A stretch of DNA of 12,814 bases from Betaproteobacteria bacterium UBA2293 (GCA_002345845.1 DDWF01000256.1:1-12814), one strand, 5' to 3'. Counted from the first letter of the stretch, positions 8,201 through 12,814 are shown. A program made the numbers and translations. The notes: generated by a model from the letters alone, not told the origin.

Positions 8201-10477
8201 CTGCTTGCCGGCGAAACCTACCGGCAGGTCGGCAGCGACGTCCTCGCCGTGCAAGGCGACATCGCCATCGCCGCGCAGCGGGTGGGCATCGTCGAAGCAA
8301 GAGAAACCAGCAGAACCACGATCGAACAGAAGAGCAAGCAATCCGGGCTCACCCTGGCCATCACCAGCCCGGTCATCACGGCGGTGCAGACCGCCAAGGC
8401 AATGGCCGATGCGGCCAAAGACACCGACGACCCGCGCATGAAGGCTCTCGCCGCCGCCAACACCGCCCTGGCGACGAAAAGCGGCTACGACGCCCTCCAG
8501 GCCGGGCAGGGCACGACCATCGACGGCAAGGCCAACCAGATCCCCGTCCTCAACGACAAGGGCGAAGTCACCGGCAGCCGCGACGCCACCGCCGCCGACC
8601 AGGCCGGCGGCATCGGCATCACCCTCAGCCTCGGCAGCAGTAAAAGCCAAAGCAACACCACGCAGACCGGCGACACGGCGGCCGCATCGACCCTCGCCGC
8701 CGGCCGCGACATCACCATCACCGCCAGCGGCGCCGGCAGCCAGAGCGACATCACCCTGCAAGGCACGAACGCCACCGCCGCCCGCGACATCCTTCTCGCG
8801 GCAGAAGACGAGATCAAACTGCTCGCCGCCAAAAGCACAGCCGACCAGAAGAGCAGCAACCAGAGCAGCAGCGGCAGCGTCGGTATCAGTTTCGGCACTG
8901 ACGGCCTGATGCTCAATGTGGGCGTCAGCGGTGGTCGCGGCAACGCCGATGGACAAGACCTGACCCACACCACCACAAAAGTCGGCGCTGGCGGGACGGC
9001 ACAACTGATCTCCGGCGGCGACGCCACGCTCGCCGGGGCCACCGTCGCAGCCAAACAAATCGTCGCCGAAGTGGGCGGCGACCTCGCTGTTGAAAGCCTG
9101 CAAGACTCCAGCAGCTACGACGCCAGGCAGCAAAGCCTGGGCGTCAGCGTCTCGATCGGCTACGGCAAGATGAGCGGCGGCGTCAGCGCCGCCAAGAGCG
9201 CCGCCACCAGCACCTACGCCAGCGTCAATGAACAATCCGGGATCAAGGCCGGCGACGGTGGCTTCCGGATCGACGTGCAAGGCGACACCGCCCTCGTCGG
9301 CGGCGCCATCACCAGCACGCAGCAGGCCATCGACGAACAGCGCAACCGCTTCGAAACCGGCGGCAGCCTGACCCTCGCCGACATCCAGAACCAGGCCGAA
9401 TACACTGCCAAGGCCACCAGCGTGAGCCTCGGCGCCGGCACGAGCTTCGACGGCAAACTCACCCCGCAGGGCAGCAGTGCCGGCGTGGGCAAGGACGCGG
9501 GGAAAGCCCAAAGCATGACGCTCGCCGCCATCAGCGACATCGCCGGCAACACCGCAGCGAGAACCGGCGACGCCGAAATCGGCATCCGGCCGATCTTCGA
9601 TGCGGAGAAGGTGCAGCGGGAGATCACTGCCCAAGTGGTCATCACGCAGAGCTTCGGGCAGCAGGCGAGCCAGGCGGTGGGGGACTACGTGCAAGACCAG
9701 AGAAAAACCTTGCAAGAGCAACTCAGGAATGCCGCCACTGACAAGGACAAGGCGGCGATCCAGGAGAAAATCCGCGAGCTGAACAACGAGGAGCGGGTGA
9801 TGAACATGCTGATCGGCGCGGTGACCGGCATGGGCGGCTCGATCGCAATCAAGGAAAGTCTTTCGCTGGCGGCCGAGAAAATGCGCGACTACACCATCGA
9901 GGATTCGAAGCGCTTCGCCGGCGTCACCGATGGAAAAACGGAACTCAACAACAAGTCGGGAGAAAGCGATGGTCTGCGCGGGGACAGCACCAAAACCGGC
10001 GGCACGCGGGTCGATCTGGATATCCTGTGCGGGGCGGATAACAAGCGATGCGCAACGAATAGTGATGGAAGTTTGAAGCTTAATGAGAGGGGGCAGGTTG
10101 TATTCTTGCCGTCGGAAGCCGATGGTAAAACCCTGGCGGAGTTTCTCGAAACCGACGAAGGGAAGAAAGCCGCAGGTGCCACGGGCGGCATCCAGGGCTG
10201 GAAGGGCACGCTGTTCGGCGTTGCCTATGCTGCCGGCAGCTGGCAGGACAGGCTGATCGAGGCCTTCGGCGGAACGCACGACGTCATCGGCGGGACGGCA
10301 AGCGGGCTATACGACGCGCAGGGGAACATCAAGCGGGGGATGAGTGGTACCGAGAGAACCGGCTACAACGTATGGAGTGGCGTTGCCATCCTTCCCTCCG
10401 CTCCCTTCGCGGCAGCGGAACTCTTGCCCCCCGAGGTATGGCAAGCCGTCGCGATTTTTCTGAGGGCAGCGAAATGA
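2234..10477 (+). CDS. TpsA exoprotein: filamentous haemagglutinin/CdiA-like giant adhesin with C-terminal effector candidate
   Basis: This 2747-residue secreted protein is the substrate of the upstream transporter. The frame is open back to 1808, but the ATG at 2234 begins an ESPR extended signal peptide (MNANRYRIVFNPSRGQLMAV), preceded by AGGGA at 2224-2228. A hydrophobic core follows (about 48-62), with likely cleavage after A68. The TPS domain (about 80-260) contains SRNTYSQFDV, GAILNN and NPAGVTCDGCGF, including the CxxC of CdiA-type proteins. FHA-1-type repeats (LDNxxGRIxxxG) fill about 420-1210. A non-repetitive Tyr/Trp-rich stretch (about 1216-1630) is placed like the receptor-binding region of CdiA. 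FHA-2-type repeats follow (about 1630-2350), then a pre-C-terminal block (2356-2487) and a 260-residue C-terminus (2488-2747) with C2599-X6-C2606, H2682-D2683 and LPPE. No VENN motif is present. The stop overlaps the lipoprotein start (ATGA). The CDI toxin role is inferred; an adhesin role is the alternative. Confidence 0.93.
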   Translation: MNANRYRIVFNPSRGQLMAVAETATSHGKAAGVAPGRASKPKRVSVRALALALWAAFGLVMWSTSGQAQIVADPAAPGNQRPTILSAPNGVPLVNIQTPSAAGVSRNTYSQFDVQQQGAILNNARSNAQTQLGGWVQGNPWLAAGSARVILNEVNASNPSLLHGYVEVAGQRAQVVIANPAGVTCDGCGFINASRATLSTGTPIINGGSLDGYVVQRGQIAVQGAGLDTSQADYTDLIARSVAINAGVWAQTLKVTAGTNTVDAGNTQATPMAYATAGVGPGPVPAFAIDVASLGGMYAGKIMLVGTEAGVGVRNAGHLGASAGEVVVTVDGQLINSGSVIAAGHVGVDTRAGVSNTGTVYAQGNLDLVARDVIENNGGLIAAGGNATLAATGAGNRVVGDARSVFAAGLNPDGTLAASGNLGLAASEQAALRGQQIAGGDLAIAARSLDLADSQNSGRNIRFSASAGDLNLSRSSTVASGMLAAHTTHALRHNDAQSNAGQLDLAAASLANVRGEIVQTGSGDTTIALAGDLDNTQGRIAGNSNKLILAAQTLANTDGRIEHAGAGTLVIAADTLAGTRGQIASNGTLDLTAQSATLDAGSTLAATLAIDVGTLANRSGQIVQTGSGDGTLKAGSRLDNTGGRIASSGKATLISGEIDNRGGGQIVSGGEIDLSADQLANDSGRISAGSKLQATVAQGVGNAAGFIVAGTDLTLTASHLGNVGGTLGAIAGTLSANTTGAIDNTQGRIEAAEGATLESARLTNTDGTVVSAALAIDTRSQALDNTRGRLVAGSTMNLQTGTLSNAAGLIQATAALRIDTHGQAFDNTSAGSTSSQAGVTVAAGAFSNAAGFLGAGGALAVAADTLANTASGLIVGETVIALTTRQLDNRSGQIQSAGDLAVRASEGVDNRGGLLRAGQTLDITTASLANASTLGADQGIEGHALTLSTHTLDNRSGALRANTALRINSSGTLDNSGGLITSAQTLAIKDAGASKTLAVANTAGTVIAGQQLDIDAASLGGDGKLLSQGDLAIRTSAGFTHSGELTANGRATLETAGTLTNRATMQAGTSLALTVATIDNLANGEIIAPDLKLTATDTHALTNRGLIDGGDTRLDAITLNNLGTGRIYGDHLSIATSTLNNDAEAGNAPVIAARDRFDLAVGTVNNREGALIFSAGDLAIGGTLDGGNRATGQAGTVNNASGIIEALGDLRLAATQINNTNEHFSTQLVSVSSIGIDEYIYGGRYRPDQVYLTWTSRPGVVYYPPATDGMSYMGSQGFFSDNSNNYVWLHSPSGSTRNFWLYSYTRSTQESQVLTSAPGKITAGGDMAITAGTLKNDNSHILAGGNLVGTFGSVENTATAGQRIVQDSGTAWYVFRDSDHSDSDRDAYGYNPALTIESISLTAARLEGNTGTGGSGTTVAVRTVGNVGQSVAGTNGVNATLGNNSSVARITRVSLPEATGGAANIVATVSLNGSLPSNSLYRQTTTPTATYLIETDPRFASYRQWLTSDYMLAQLALDPATTQKRLGDGFYEQRLINEQVAQLTGRRFLIGYQNEEEQYKALMNAGITYAQAWNLIPGVALTAAQMAQLTSDIVWLVEQEVTLADGSTQKVLAPQLYARIREGDLGPAGGLLADNTLDLNVSGNLDNLGTLAGRQLVALTAENINNLGGRISGEDVWLTARQDINHRGGQLDAGNRLDLAAGRNISIESTIRNESGRTNFNRIASLHVNNPGGTLQLAANGDISLLAAYLINTAPTAAGPASSSEGEQAATNTTRIAAGNQLTLGTVSAAYAESVGDGKHARQERGSKEIGSTIVTTGDITLSADSDLSARAAEVSSRTGSILASAGNDLRIEAGESTLNTAEQHKYKSKGFLSSKKTTTRDTRSDITAIASTFSGDTVTLIANQDLQVKGSNVVATHDTTLIVGRNLNIEVAAESHNETHYSKTKQSGVFSSGGAGFTIGSKQNSTDQKTAATLAAKSTIGSTDGNITLLAGETYRQVGSDVLAVQGDIAIAAQRVGIVEARETSRTTIEQKSKQSGLTLAITSPVITAVQTAKAMADAAKDTDDPRMKALAAANTALATKSGYDALQAGQGTTIDGKANQIPVLNDKGEVTGSRDATAADQAGGIGITLSLGSSKSQSNTTQTGDTAAASTLAAGRDITITASGAGSQSDITLQGTNATAARDILLAAEDEIKLLAAKSTADQKSSNQSSSGSVGISFGTDGLMLNVGVSGGRGNADGQDLTHTTTKVGAGGTAQLISGGDATLAGATVAAKQIVAEVGGDLAVESLQDSSSYDARQQSLGVSVSIGYGKMSGGVSAAKSAATSTYASVNEQSGIKAGDGGFRIDVQGDTALVGGAITSTQQAIDEQRNRFETGGSLTLADIQNQAEYTAKATSVSLGAGTSFDGKLTPQGSSAGVGKDAGKAQSMTLAAISDIAGNTAARTGDAEIGIRPIFDAEKVQREITAQVVITQSFGQQASQAVGDYVQDQRKTLQEQLRNAATDKDKAAIQEKIRELNNEERVMNMLIGAVTGMGGSIAIKESLSLAAEKMRDYTIEDSKRFAGVTDGKTELNNKSGESDGLRGDSTKTGGTRVDLDILCGADNKRCATNSDGSLKLNERGQVVFLPSEADGKTLAEFLETDEGKKAAGATGGIQGWKGTLFGVAYAAGSWQDRLIEAFGGTHDVIGGTASGLYDAQGNIKRGMSGTERTGYNVWSGVAILPSAPFAAAELLPPEVWQAVAIFLRAAK
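3480..5870 (+). repeat. FHA-1-type repeat array inside the exoprotein gene
   Basis: The coding DNA is built of degenerate repeats of roughly 20 residues, each with a core such as LDNTQGRIAG, LANTDGRIEHAG, LDNTGGRIASSG or LDNRSGQIQSAG. These encode coils of a right-handed beta-helix fibre. Two longer units stand out: IVQTGSGD followed about 15 residues later by LDNT(Q/G)GRIA occurs at about 3781-3860 and again at about 4100-4170, suggesting local duplication. GC content is very high; 44 of 60 bases in line 4141-4200 are G or C. Confidence 0.8.
5880..7110 (+). other. Non-repetitive central segment of the exoprotein (putative receptor-binding region)
   Basis: Between the two repeat blocks, residues about 1216-1630 lose the FHA pattern. 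The first part is rich in Tyr, Trp and Pro (for example YIYGGRYRP, YYPPATDG, NFWLYSYTR). The last part is a conserved-looking segment with YRQWLTSDYML, GDGFYEQRL and LTSDIVWLVEQEV. In characterised CdiA proteins the receptor-binding and YP domains lie between FHA-1 and FHA-2, so by position this is the candidate target-cell recognition region. The receptor cannot be predicted from the sequence. Confidence 0.6.
8819..8998 (+). repeat. Direct repeat B, copy 1 (in the FHA-2 region of the main exoprotein)
   Basis: This stretch is identical, base for base, to 12635-12814, where the second copy is cut by the window end. The spacing is 3816 bp. Upstream, similarity continues without gaps but with mismatches back to about 8696 (12512 in the other copy). 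Both copies are read in the same codon phase. Confidence 0.95.
9298..9710 (+). repeat. Direct repeat A, copy 1 (pre-C-terminal block of the main exoprotein)
   Basis: This block aligns without gaps to 10835-11247 at a constant offset of 1537 bp. Bases 9309-9405 (97 bp) are perfectly identical to 10846-10942. The encoded block, residues 2356-2487, matches the orphan protein at 115 of 132 positions by hand count. Homology falls off sharply after the GDYVQ codons near 9697, which marks the start of the variable C-terminus. Confidence 0.93.
9700..10477 (+). other. Variable C-terminal (effector candidate) part of the exoprotein
   Basis: Residues about 2488-2747 form a C-terminus with three parts. 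The first is a charged helical stretch containing ERVMNMLIGAVTG. The second is a divergent middle (about 2540-2640) with a C-X6-C pair. The third is a conserved last 97 residues containing GGIQG, AFGGTHD, GLYDAQGNI, PSAPF and LPPEVW. The divergent middle is less GC-rich than the repeats: 30 of 60 bases in line 10021-10080 are G or C. The end has alternating hydrophobic segments but no clear transmembrane helix. I do not recognise a characterised toxin fold. Similar C-termini are, to my knowledge, common at the ends of betaproteobacterial haemagglutinins. Confidence 0.65.
10462..10466 (+). promoter_or_regulatory. Ribosome binding site for lipoprotein 1, inside the exoprotein gene
   Basis: GAGGG lies 7 nt before the ATG at 10474, within the last codons of the exoprotein. 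With the ATGA stop/start overlap (10474-10477) it gives both independent and coupled initiation of the lipoprotein. Confidence 0.7.
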
Positions 10478-10794
10478 AGAAACAGATTTGCTTGGCAGGC
10501 TCAATAGCAGTTCTGCTCACAGGCTGCATCAACATAGAGCCGGCGTTGAGCGGCAAGGCGTATGACGATTACCAGAAATCCATCAAACCCTACCTCCACT
10601 ACTGGGAGAAGCCCGGGATGACGGAGGAGAGTCGGCGGACGGACTGGGTAGCGTGCGGGGGTATGGTAAATGGTAGCTACTCGAGCGATGCCCCGTCAGG
10701 GGCAAAGACTGAGGCCATCTTGGAATCGGCCGCAATTAAGAGAGAGACCATTGGCGGATGCATGAAAGCCAAGGGATACCGTTACGTAAAGTGA
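10474..10794 (+). CDS. Small lipoprotein 1, candidate immunity/partner protein of the exoprotein C-terminus
   Basis: This 106-residue protein begins MKKQICLAGSIAVLLTGC, a textbook lipoprotein signal peptide with lipobox LTGC and lipidated Cys18. Ile at position +2 is not an inner-membrane retention signal, so by the E. coli rule it should go to the outer membrane facing the periplasm. The mature part has DYQKSIKPYLHYWEKPG, two arginines (R54, R55), ACGG (C61) and CMKAKGY (C96); C61 and C96 could form a disulfide. The frame is open further upstream, but the signal peptide and RBS (10462-10466) fix the ATG at 10474, which overlaps the exoprotein stop by four bases. It is less GC-rich than the exoprotein (34 of 60 in line 10501-10560). 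By position it corresponds to cdiI, but I know no characterised immunity protein of this family, so the role is inferred. A chaperone or maturation lipoprotein is the alternative. Confidence 0.85.
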   Translation: MKKQICLAGSIAVLLTGCINIEPALSGKAYDDYQKSIKPYLHYWEKPGMTEESRRTDWVACGGMVNGSYSSDAPSGAKTEAILESAAIKRETIGGCMKAKGYRYVK

Positions 10795-12056
10795 TGGAGA
10801 AGAGGGCAAGGCGATGGCGGGCCGCCACCCTCACCGGCGGCGCCGTCACCAGCACGCAGCAGGCCATCGACGAACAGCGCAACCGCTTCGAAACCGGCGG
10901 CAGCCTGACCCTCGCCGACATCCAGAACCAGGCCGAATACACGGCCAAATCCGCCAGCGTGAGCCTCGGCGCCGGCACCAGCTTCGCCGGCAAGCTGATC
11001 CCCGGCGGCAGCAGCGCCGGCGTCGGCCAGGACTCGGGTAAGGCCGAAAGCATGACCCTGGCGGCGATCAGCGGCATCGCCGGCAACACGCAAGCGAGAA
11101 CCGGCGACAAGGAAACCGGCATCGGCAGAATCTTCGATGCGGAAAAAGTGCAAAAGGAGATCACTGCCCAGGGGGTCATCACCCAGAGCTTCGGGCAGCA
11201 GGCGAGTCAGGCGGTGGGCGACTACGTGCAAGCACAAAAACAAACGCTGCGGGAAGCGTACAAGAATGCCCTCGACGCGGAGCGCGCCGCCATTCAGGCC
11301 CAATTTGACGACCTGATCCTGCAAGAGCGCGTGATGAACGTGCTGATTGGCGCGGTGACCGGACTCTCCGGTTCGGCGCTGGCCAAGGAAACCCTGGCGC
11401 TGGCGGGGGACGAAATGCAGCGGATCTCGGTCGAGAACTCGATGAGGTCTCCGGGATTCGTCGATGCCTACGGCAACGTGCTCACCAACCTGCGTCGAGG
11501 AGAAAAGGACAAACTGCGCCAGGACATCGATCTGGCCGGCACGCGCCTCGACCCGGACGGGATTTGCGGGCCGGGGTACGAGCGGTGCGTGAAGCAAGTT
11601 GACGCGGATGGCAAGTTGCTACTCGACGCCAACGGCAAGCCGCAGCTTGCCTACAATGCCGAGGGCAGGATGCAGTTCACCTATAAACCAGATGGCCAGG
11701 AAGTCTCGATTTACGACTTCCTCGCCAATACCGACGAAGGAAAAAAGATGCACGGCATCACCGGCGGCATCCAGGGCGGCAAGGCCACGTTCATGGGATA
11801 CGCCTACCCGCCGGGCGGGGTGGTGGATCGGGTGTTCAAAGCCTTTGGCGGGGAGCATGACTACATCGGCGGCCAGGCCACGGGTTTGTATGACGGGCAG
11901 GGGAATATCAGGCAGGGGATGACGGGAGCGGAAAGAACGTCATACAACACATGGTCGGCGGTTGCGATTGCCCCCTCTGCGCCCTTCGCTATGGTGGAAC
12001 TCATTCCGCCCGAAATGTGGAAGGCCATTTCGATACTGTTGGGAGCGGCGAAATGA
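10794..12056 (+). CDS. Orphan exoprotein C-terminal fragment (cdiA-CT-like cassette), no signal peptide
   Basis: This 420-residue protein matches the last fifth of the main exoprotein. The ATG at 10794 overlaps the lipoprotein-1 stop (TGATG), suggesting translational coupling. An in-frame ATG at 10758 would overlap lipoprotein 1 by 37 bases and is less likely. Residues 1-14 look unrelated to any FHA sequence. Residues 15-146 match main residues 2356-2487 at 115 of 132 positions. Residues 147-420 form a divergent C-terminus with the same landmarks: ERVMNVLIGAVTG, C258-X6-C265, H355-D356, GLYDGQGNI and PPEMW. The final 97 residues are 62/97 identical to the main C-terminus by hand count. It has no ESPR, TPS domain or signal peptide, so it cannot be secreted alone. 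As in known orphan cdiA-CT modules, it is best read as a recombination reservoir. It might also be translated as a cytosolic protein. Confidence 0.85.
   Translation: MEKRARRWRAATLTGGAVTSTQQAIDEQRNRFETGGSLTLADIQNQAEYTAKSASVSLGAGTSFAGKLIPGGSSAGVGQDSGKAESMTLAAISGIAGNTQARTGDKETGIGRIFDAEKVQKEITAQGVITQSFGQQASQAVGDYVQAQKQTLREAYKNALDAERAAIQAQFDDLILQERVMNVLIGAVTGLSGSALAKETLALAGDEMQRISVENSMRSPGFVDAYGNVLTNLRRGEKDKLRQDIDLAGTRLDPDGICGPGYERCVKQVDADGKLLLDANGKPQLAYNAEGRMQFTYKPDGQEVSIYDFLANTDEGKKMHGITGGIQGGKATFMGYAYPPGGVVDRVFKAFGGEHDYIGGQATGLYDGQGNIRQGMTGAERTSYNTWSAVAIAPSAPFAMVELIPPEMWKAISILLGAAK
10835..11247 (+). repeat. Direct repeat A, copy 2 (start of the orphan cassette)
   Basis: This is the partner of 9298-9710, with a 97-bp perfect tract at 10846-10942. 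The codon phase is the same as in the main gene: I2359 codon at 9308 aligns with V18 codon at 10845. A crossover here would therefore be in frame. Confidence 0.93.
12041..12045 (+). promoter_or_regulatory. Ribosome binding site for lipoprotein 2, inside the orphan cassette
   Basis: GGGAG lies 7 nt before the ATG at 12053. The arrangement (RBS in the last codons, then ATGA overlap) is the same as at lipoprotein 1. Confidence 0.65.
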
Positions 12057-12397
12057 AGCGGCTCCTATGGATAGCGCCCTGCCTGGGCTTGTTGCTGACC
12101 GGGTGTAATACAACCGTTCTGGTTGCTAGCGGCAAGGAGTTTAGTGACTACCAGAAAGCCATCAAACCCCACCTGCAATACTGGGAAAAGCCGGGCTGGA
12201 CCGTTGAGGGGCGCAGGGGGGATTCTGCGGCATGCGGTGGCCCCCCTAACGAGTCCATACAATTCGGTTCCAACGCAATCAAAGCCGCCCAGCGCCCCGG
12301 TGAAACAGAACGGCAAACGGAAAACCGCCTAAGCCAGGAATGGCATGCCTGCATGAAGGAGAAGGGTTACCGGGACACTCGTGCCGTGCCGCGGTAG
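12053..12397 (+). CDS. Small lipoprotein 2, candidate immunity/partner protein of the orphan C-terminus
   Basis: This 114-residue protein has a lipoprotein signal peptide ending LLLTGC (lipobox LTGC, lipidated Cys18, Asn at +2). It is a paralogue of lipoprotein 1, collinear without gaps through residue 63: residues 30-63 are 23/34 identical by hand count, sharing DYQK, IKP, YWEKPG, RR and ACGG. The C-terminal CMKEKGYR motif is also shared, and C61 and C100 are the conserved pair. The C-terminal half differs and is longer, with a charged stretch around 80-98. The start overlaps the orphan stop (ATGA, 12053-12056), as with lipoprotein 1 and the main exoprotein. The lipoproteins appear to have diverged together with their adjacent C-termini, which fits cognate immunity. 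A direct test of protection is lacking. Confidence 0.83.
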   Translation: MKRLLWIAPCLGLLLTGCNTTVLVASGKEFSDYQKAIKPHLQYWEKPGWTVEGRRGDSAACGGPPNESIQFGSNAIKAAQRPGETERQTENRLSQEWHACMKEKGYRDTRAVPR

Positions 12398-12401
12398 GAA
12401 A
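12396..12401 (+). promoter_or_regulatory. Ribosome binding site for the third exoprotein fragment
   Basis: AGGAAA begins inside the TAG stop codon of lipoprotein 2 (12395-12397) and lies 5 nt before the ATG at 12407, so the third fragment has its own credible translation start. Confidence 0.6.
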
Positions 12402-12406
12402 GCCCG

Positions 12407-12814
12407 ATGCCGAGCACCACGCGCACGCAGACCAACGTCCAGGGCAGCCGCACGAACCTCGACCGCGTCGCCGGGCTGTACGTCACCGCAGACAACGCCC
12501 TTCTCATCGCCGCCGCCGGCCGCGACATCACTATCACCGCTACTGGCGCCGGCCAGGATAGCGACATCACCCTGCAAGGCGCCCAGGCCCAGGCCGGGCG
12601 CAACCTCACCCTCGCTGCCGCAGACGAAATCCGCCTGCTCGCCGCCAAAAGCACAGCCGACCAGAAGAGCAGCAACCAGAGCAGCAGCGGCAGCGTCGGT
12701 ATCAGTTTCGGCACTGACGGCCTGATGCTCAATGTGGGCGTCAGCGGTGGTCGCGGCAACGCCGATGGACAAGACCTGACCCACACCACCACAAAAGTCG
12801 GCGCTGGCGGGACG
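12407..12814 (+). CDS. Third partial exoprotein fragment (FHA-2 region), runs off the window
   Basis: From the ATG at 12407 a frame stays open for 136 codons to the window end. It begins MPSTTRTQTNVQGSRTNLDR, continues with RVAGLYVTADN, then GRDITITATGAG. There is no signal peptide. From about 12512 it matches the main exoprotein's FHA-2 region at a constant 3816-bp offset, and from 12635 onward it is identical to 8819-8998. The first 35 or so codons (TQTNVQGS, VAGLYVTADN) resemble FHA-2 sequence of related haemagglutinins but have no counterpart at the same place in the main gene here. This is therefore either a longer cassette than the first orphan or the remains of another exoprotein gene. 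A further C-terminus and lipoprotein probably lie beyond the window; that is prediction only. Confidence 0.75.
   Translation, partial: MPSTTRTQTNVQGSRTNLDRVAGLYVTADNALLIAAAGRDITITATGAGQDSDITLQGAQAQAGRNLTLAAADEIRLLAAKSTADQKSSNQSSSGSVGISFGTDGLMLNVGVSGGRGNADGQDLTHTTTKVGAGGT
12635..12814 (+). repeat. Direct repeat B, copy 2 (truncated by the window end)
   Basis: This is perfectly identical to 8819-8998 over all 180 visible bases, in the same codon phase (residue 77 of the third fragment aligns with residue 2196 of the main protein). The true end of the identity lies outside the window. Confidence 0.95.

Noticed and set aside
7052..10279. A 1075-codon open frame on the minus strand opposite the exoprotein
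   Set aside because: It is an antisense shadow of GC-rich FHA coding sequence. Its protein is low-complexity Ala/Gly/Val/Asp-rich with no domain, and the plus strand encodes clear FHA and TPS features.

Overview
This window holds a two-partner secretion locus of the contact-dependent inhibition (CDI)/filamentous haemagglutinin type, in the order outer-membrane transporter, giant exoprotein, small lipoprotein, followed by extra downstream cassettes. The sequence is GC-rich. The exoprotein has an ESPR extended signal peptide, a TPS domain and long FHA repeats, and the transporter-first order (BAI) is the one seen in E. coli-type CDI loci. Together with a PaaI-like thioesterase at the left edge, this suggests a Gram-negative proteobacterium, most likely a betaproteobacterium. 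The taxon is an inference from protein style, not proven here.

Layout. 1-110 (minus) is the 5' end of a PaaI-family thioesterase gene. 111-458 is a divergent intergenic region. 459-2219 encodes a TpsB/CdiB-like transporter. 2234-10477 encodes a 2747-residue TpsA/CdiA-like exoprotein. 10474-10794 is a 106-residue lipoprotein. 10794-12056 is a signal-less 420-residue 'orphan' copy of the last part of the exoprotein. 12053-12397 is a second lipoprotein, paralogous to the first. From 12407 to the window edge runs a third partial exoprotein fragment, which starts further upstream in the FHA-2 region.

How it fits together. The transporter would export the exoprotein as a filament. The exoprotein C-terminus (about 260 residues after a conserved pre-C-terminal block) is the candidate effector, and the lipoprotein that overlaps its stop codon is the candidate immunity or partner protein. 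Downstream, the pattern [exoprotein 3' end + overlapping lipoprotein] is repeated. The copies share gap-free, in-frame homology with the main gene (97 bp and at least 180 bp of perfect identity), so a single crossover would swap the C-terminus and lipoprotein while keeping the reading frame. The two visible C-termini are divergent members of one family rather than unrelated toxins, and the lipoproteins diverge with them.

Every visible cistron junction from the transporter to the third fragment is tight: a 14-nt gap, an ATGA overlap, a TGATG overlap, an ATGA overlap and a 9-nt gap. This indicates one polycistronic unit with translational coupling. I see no RNA genes, CRISPR array, insertion sequence or convincing terminator.
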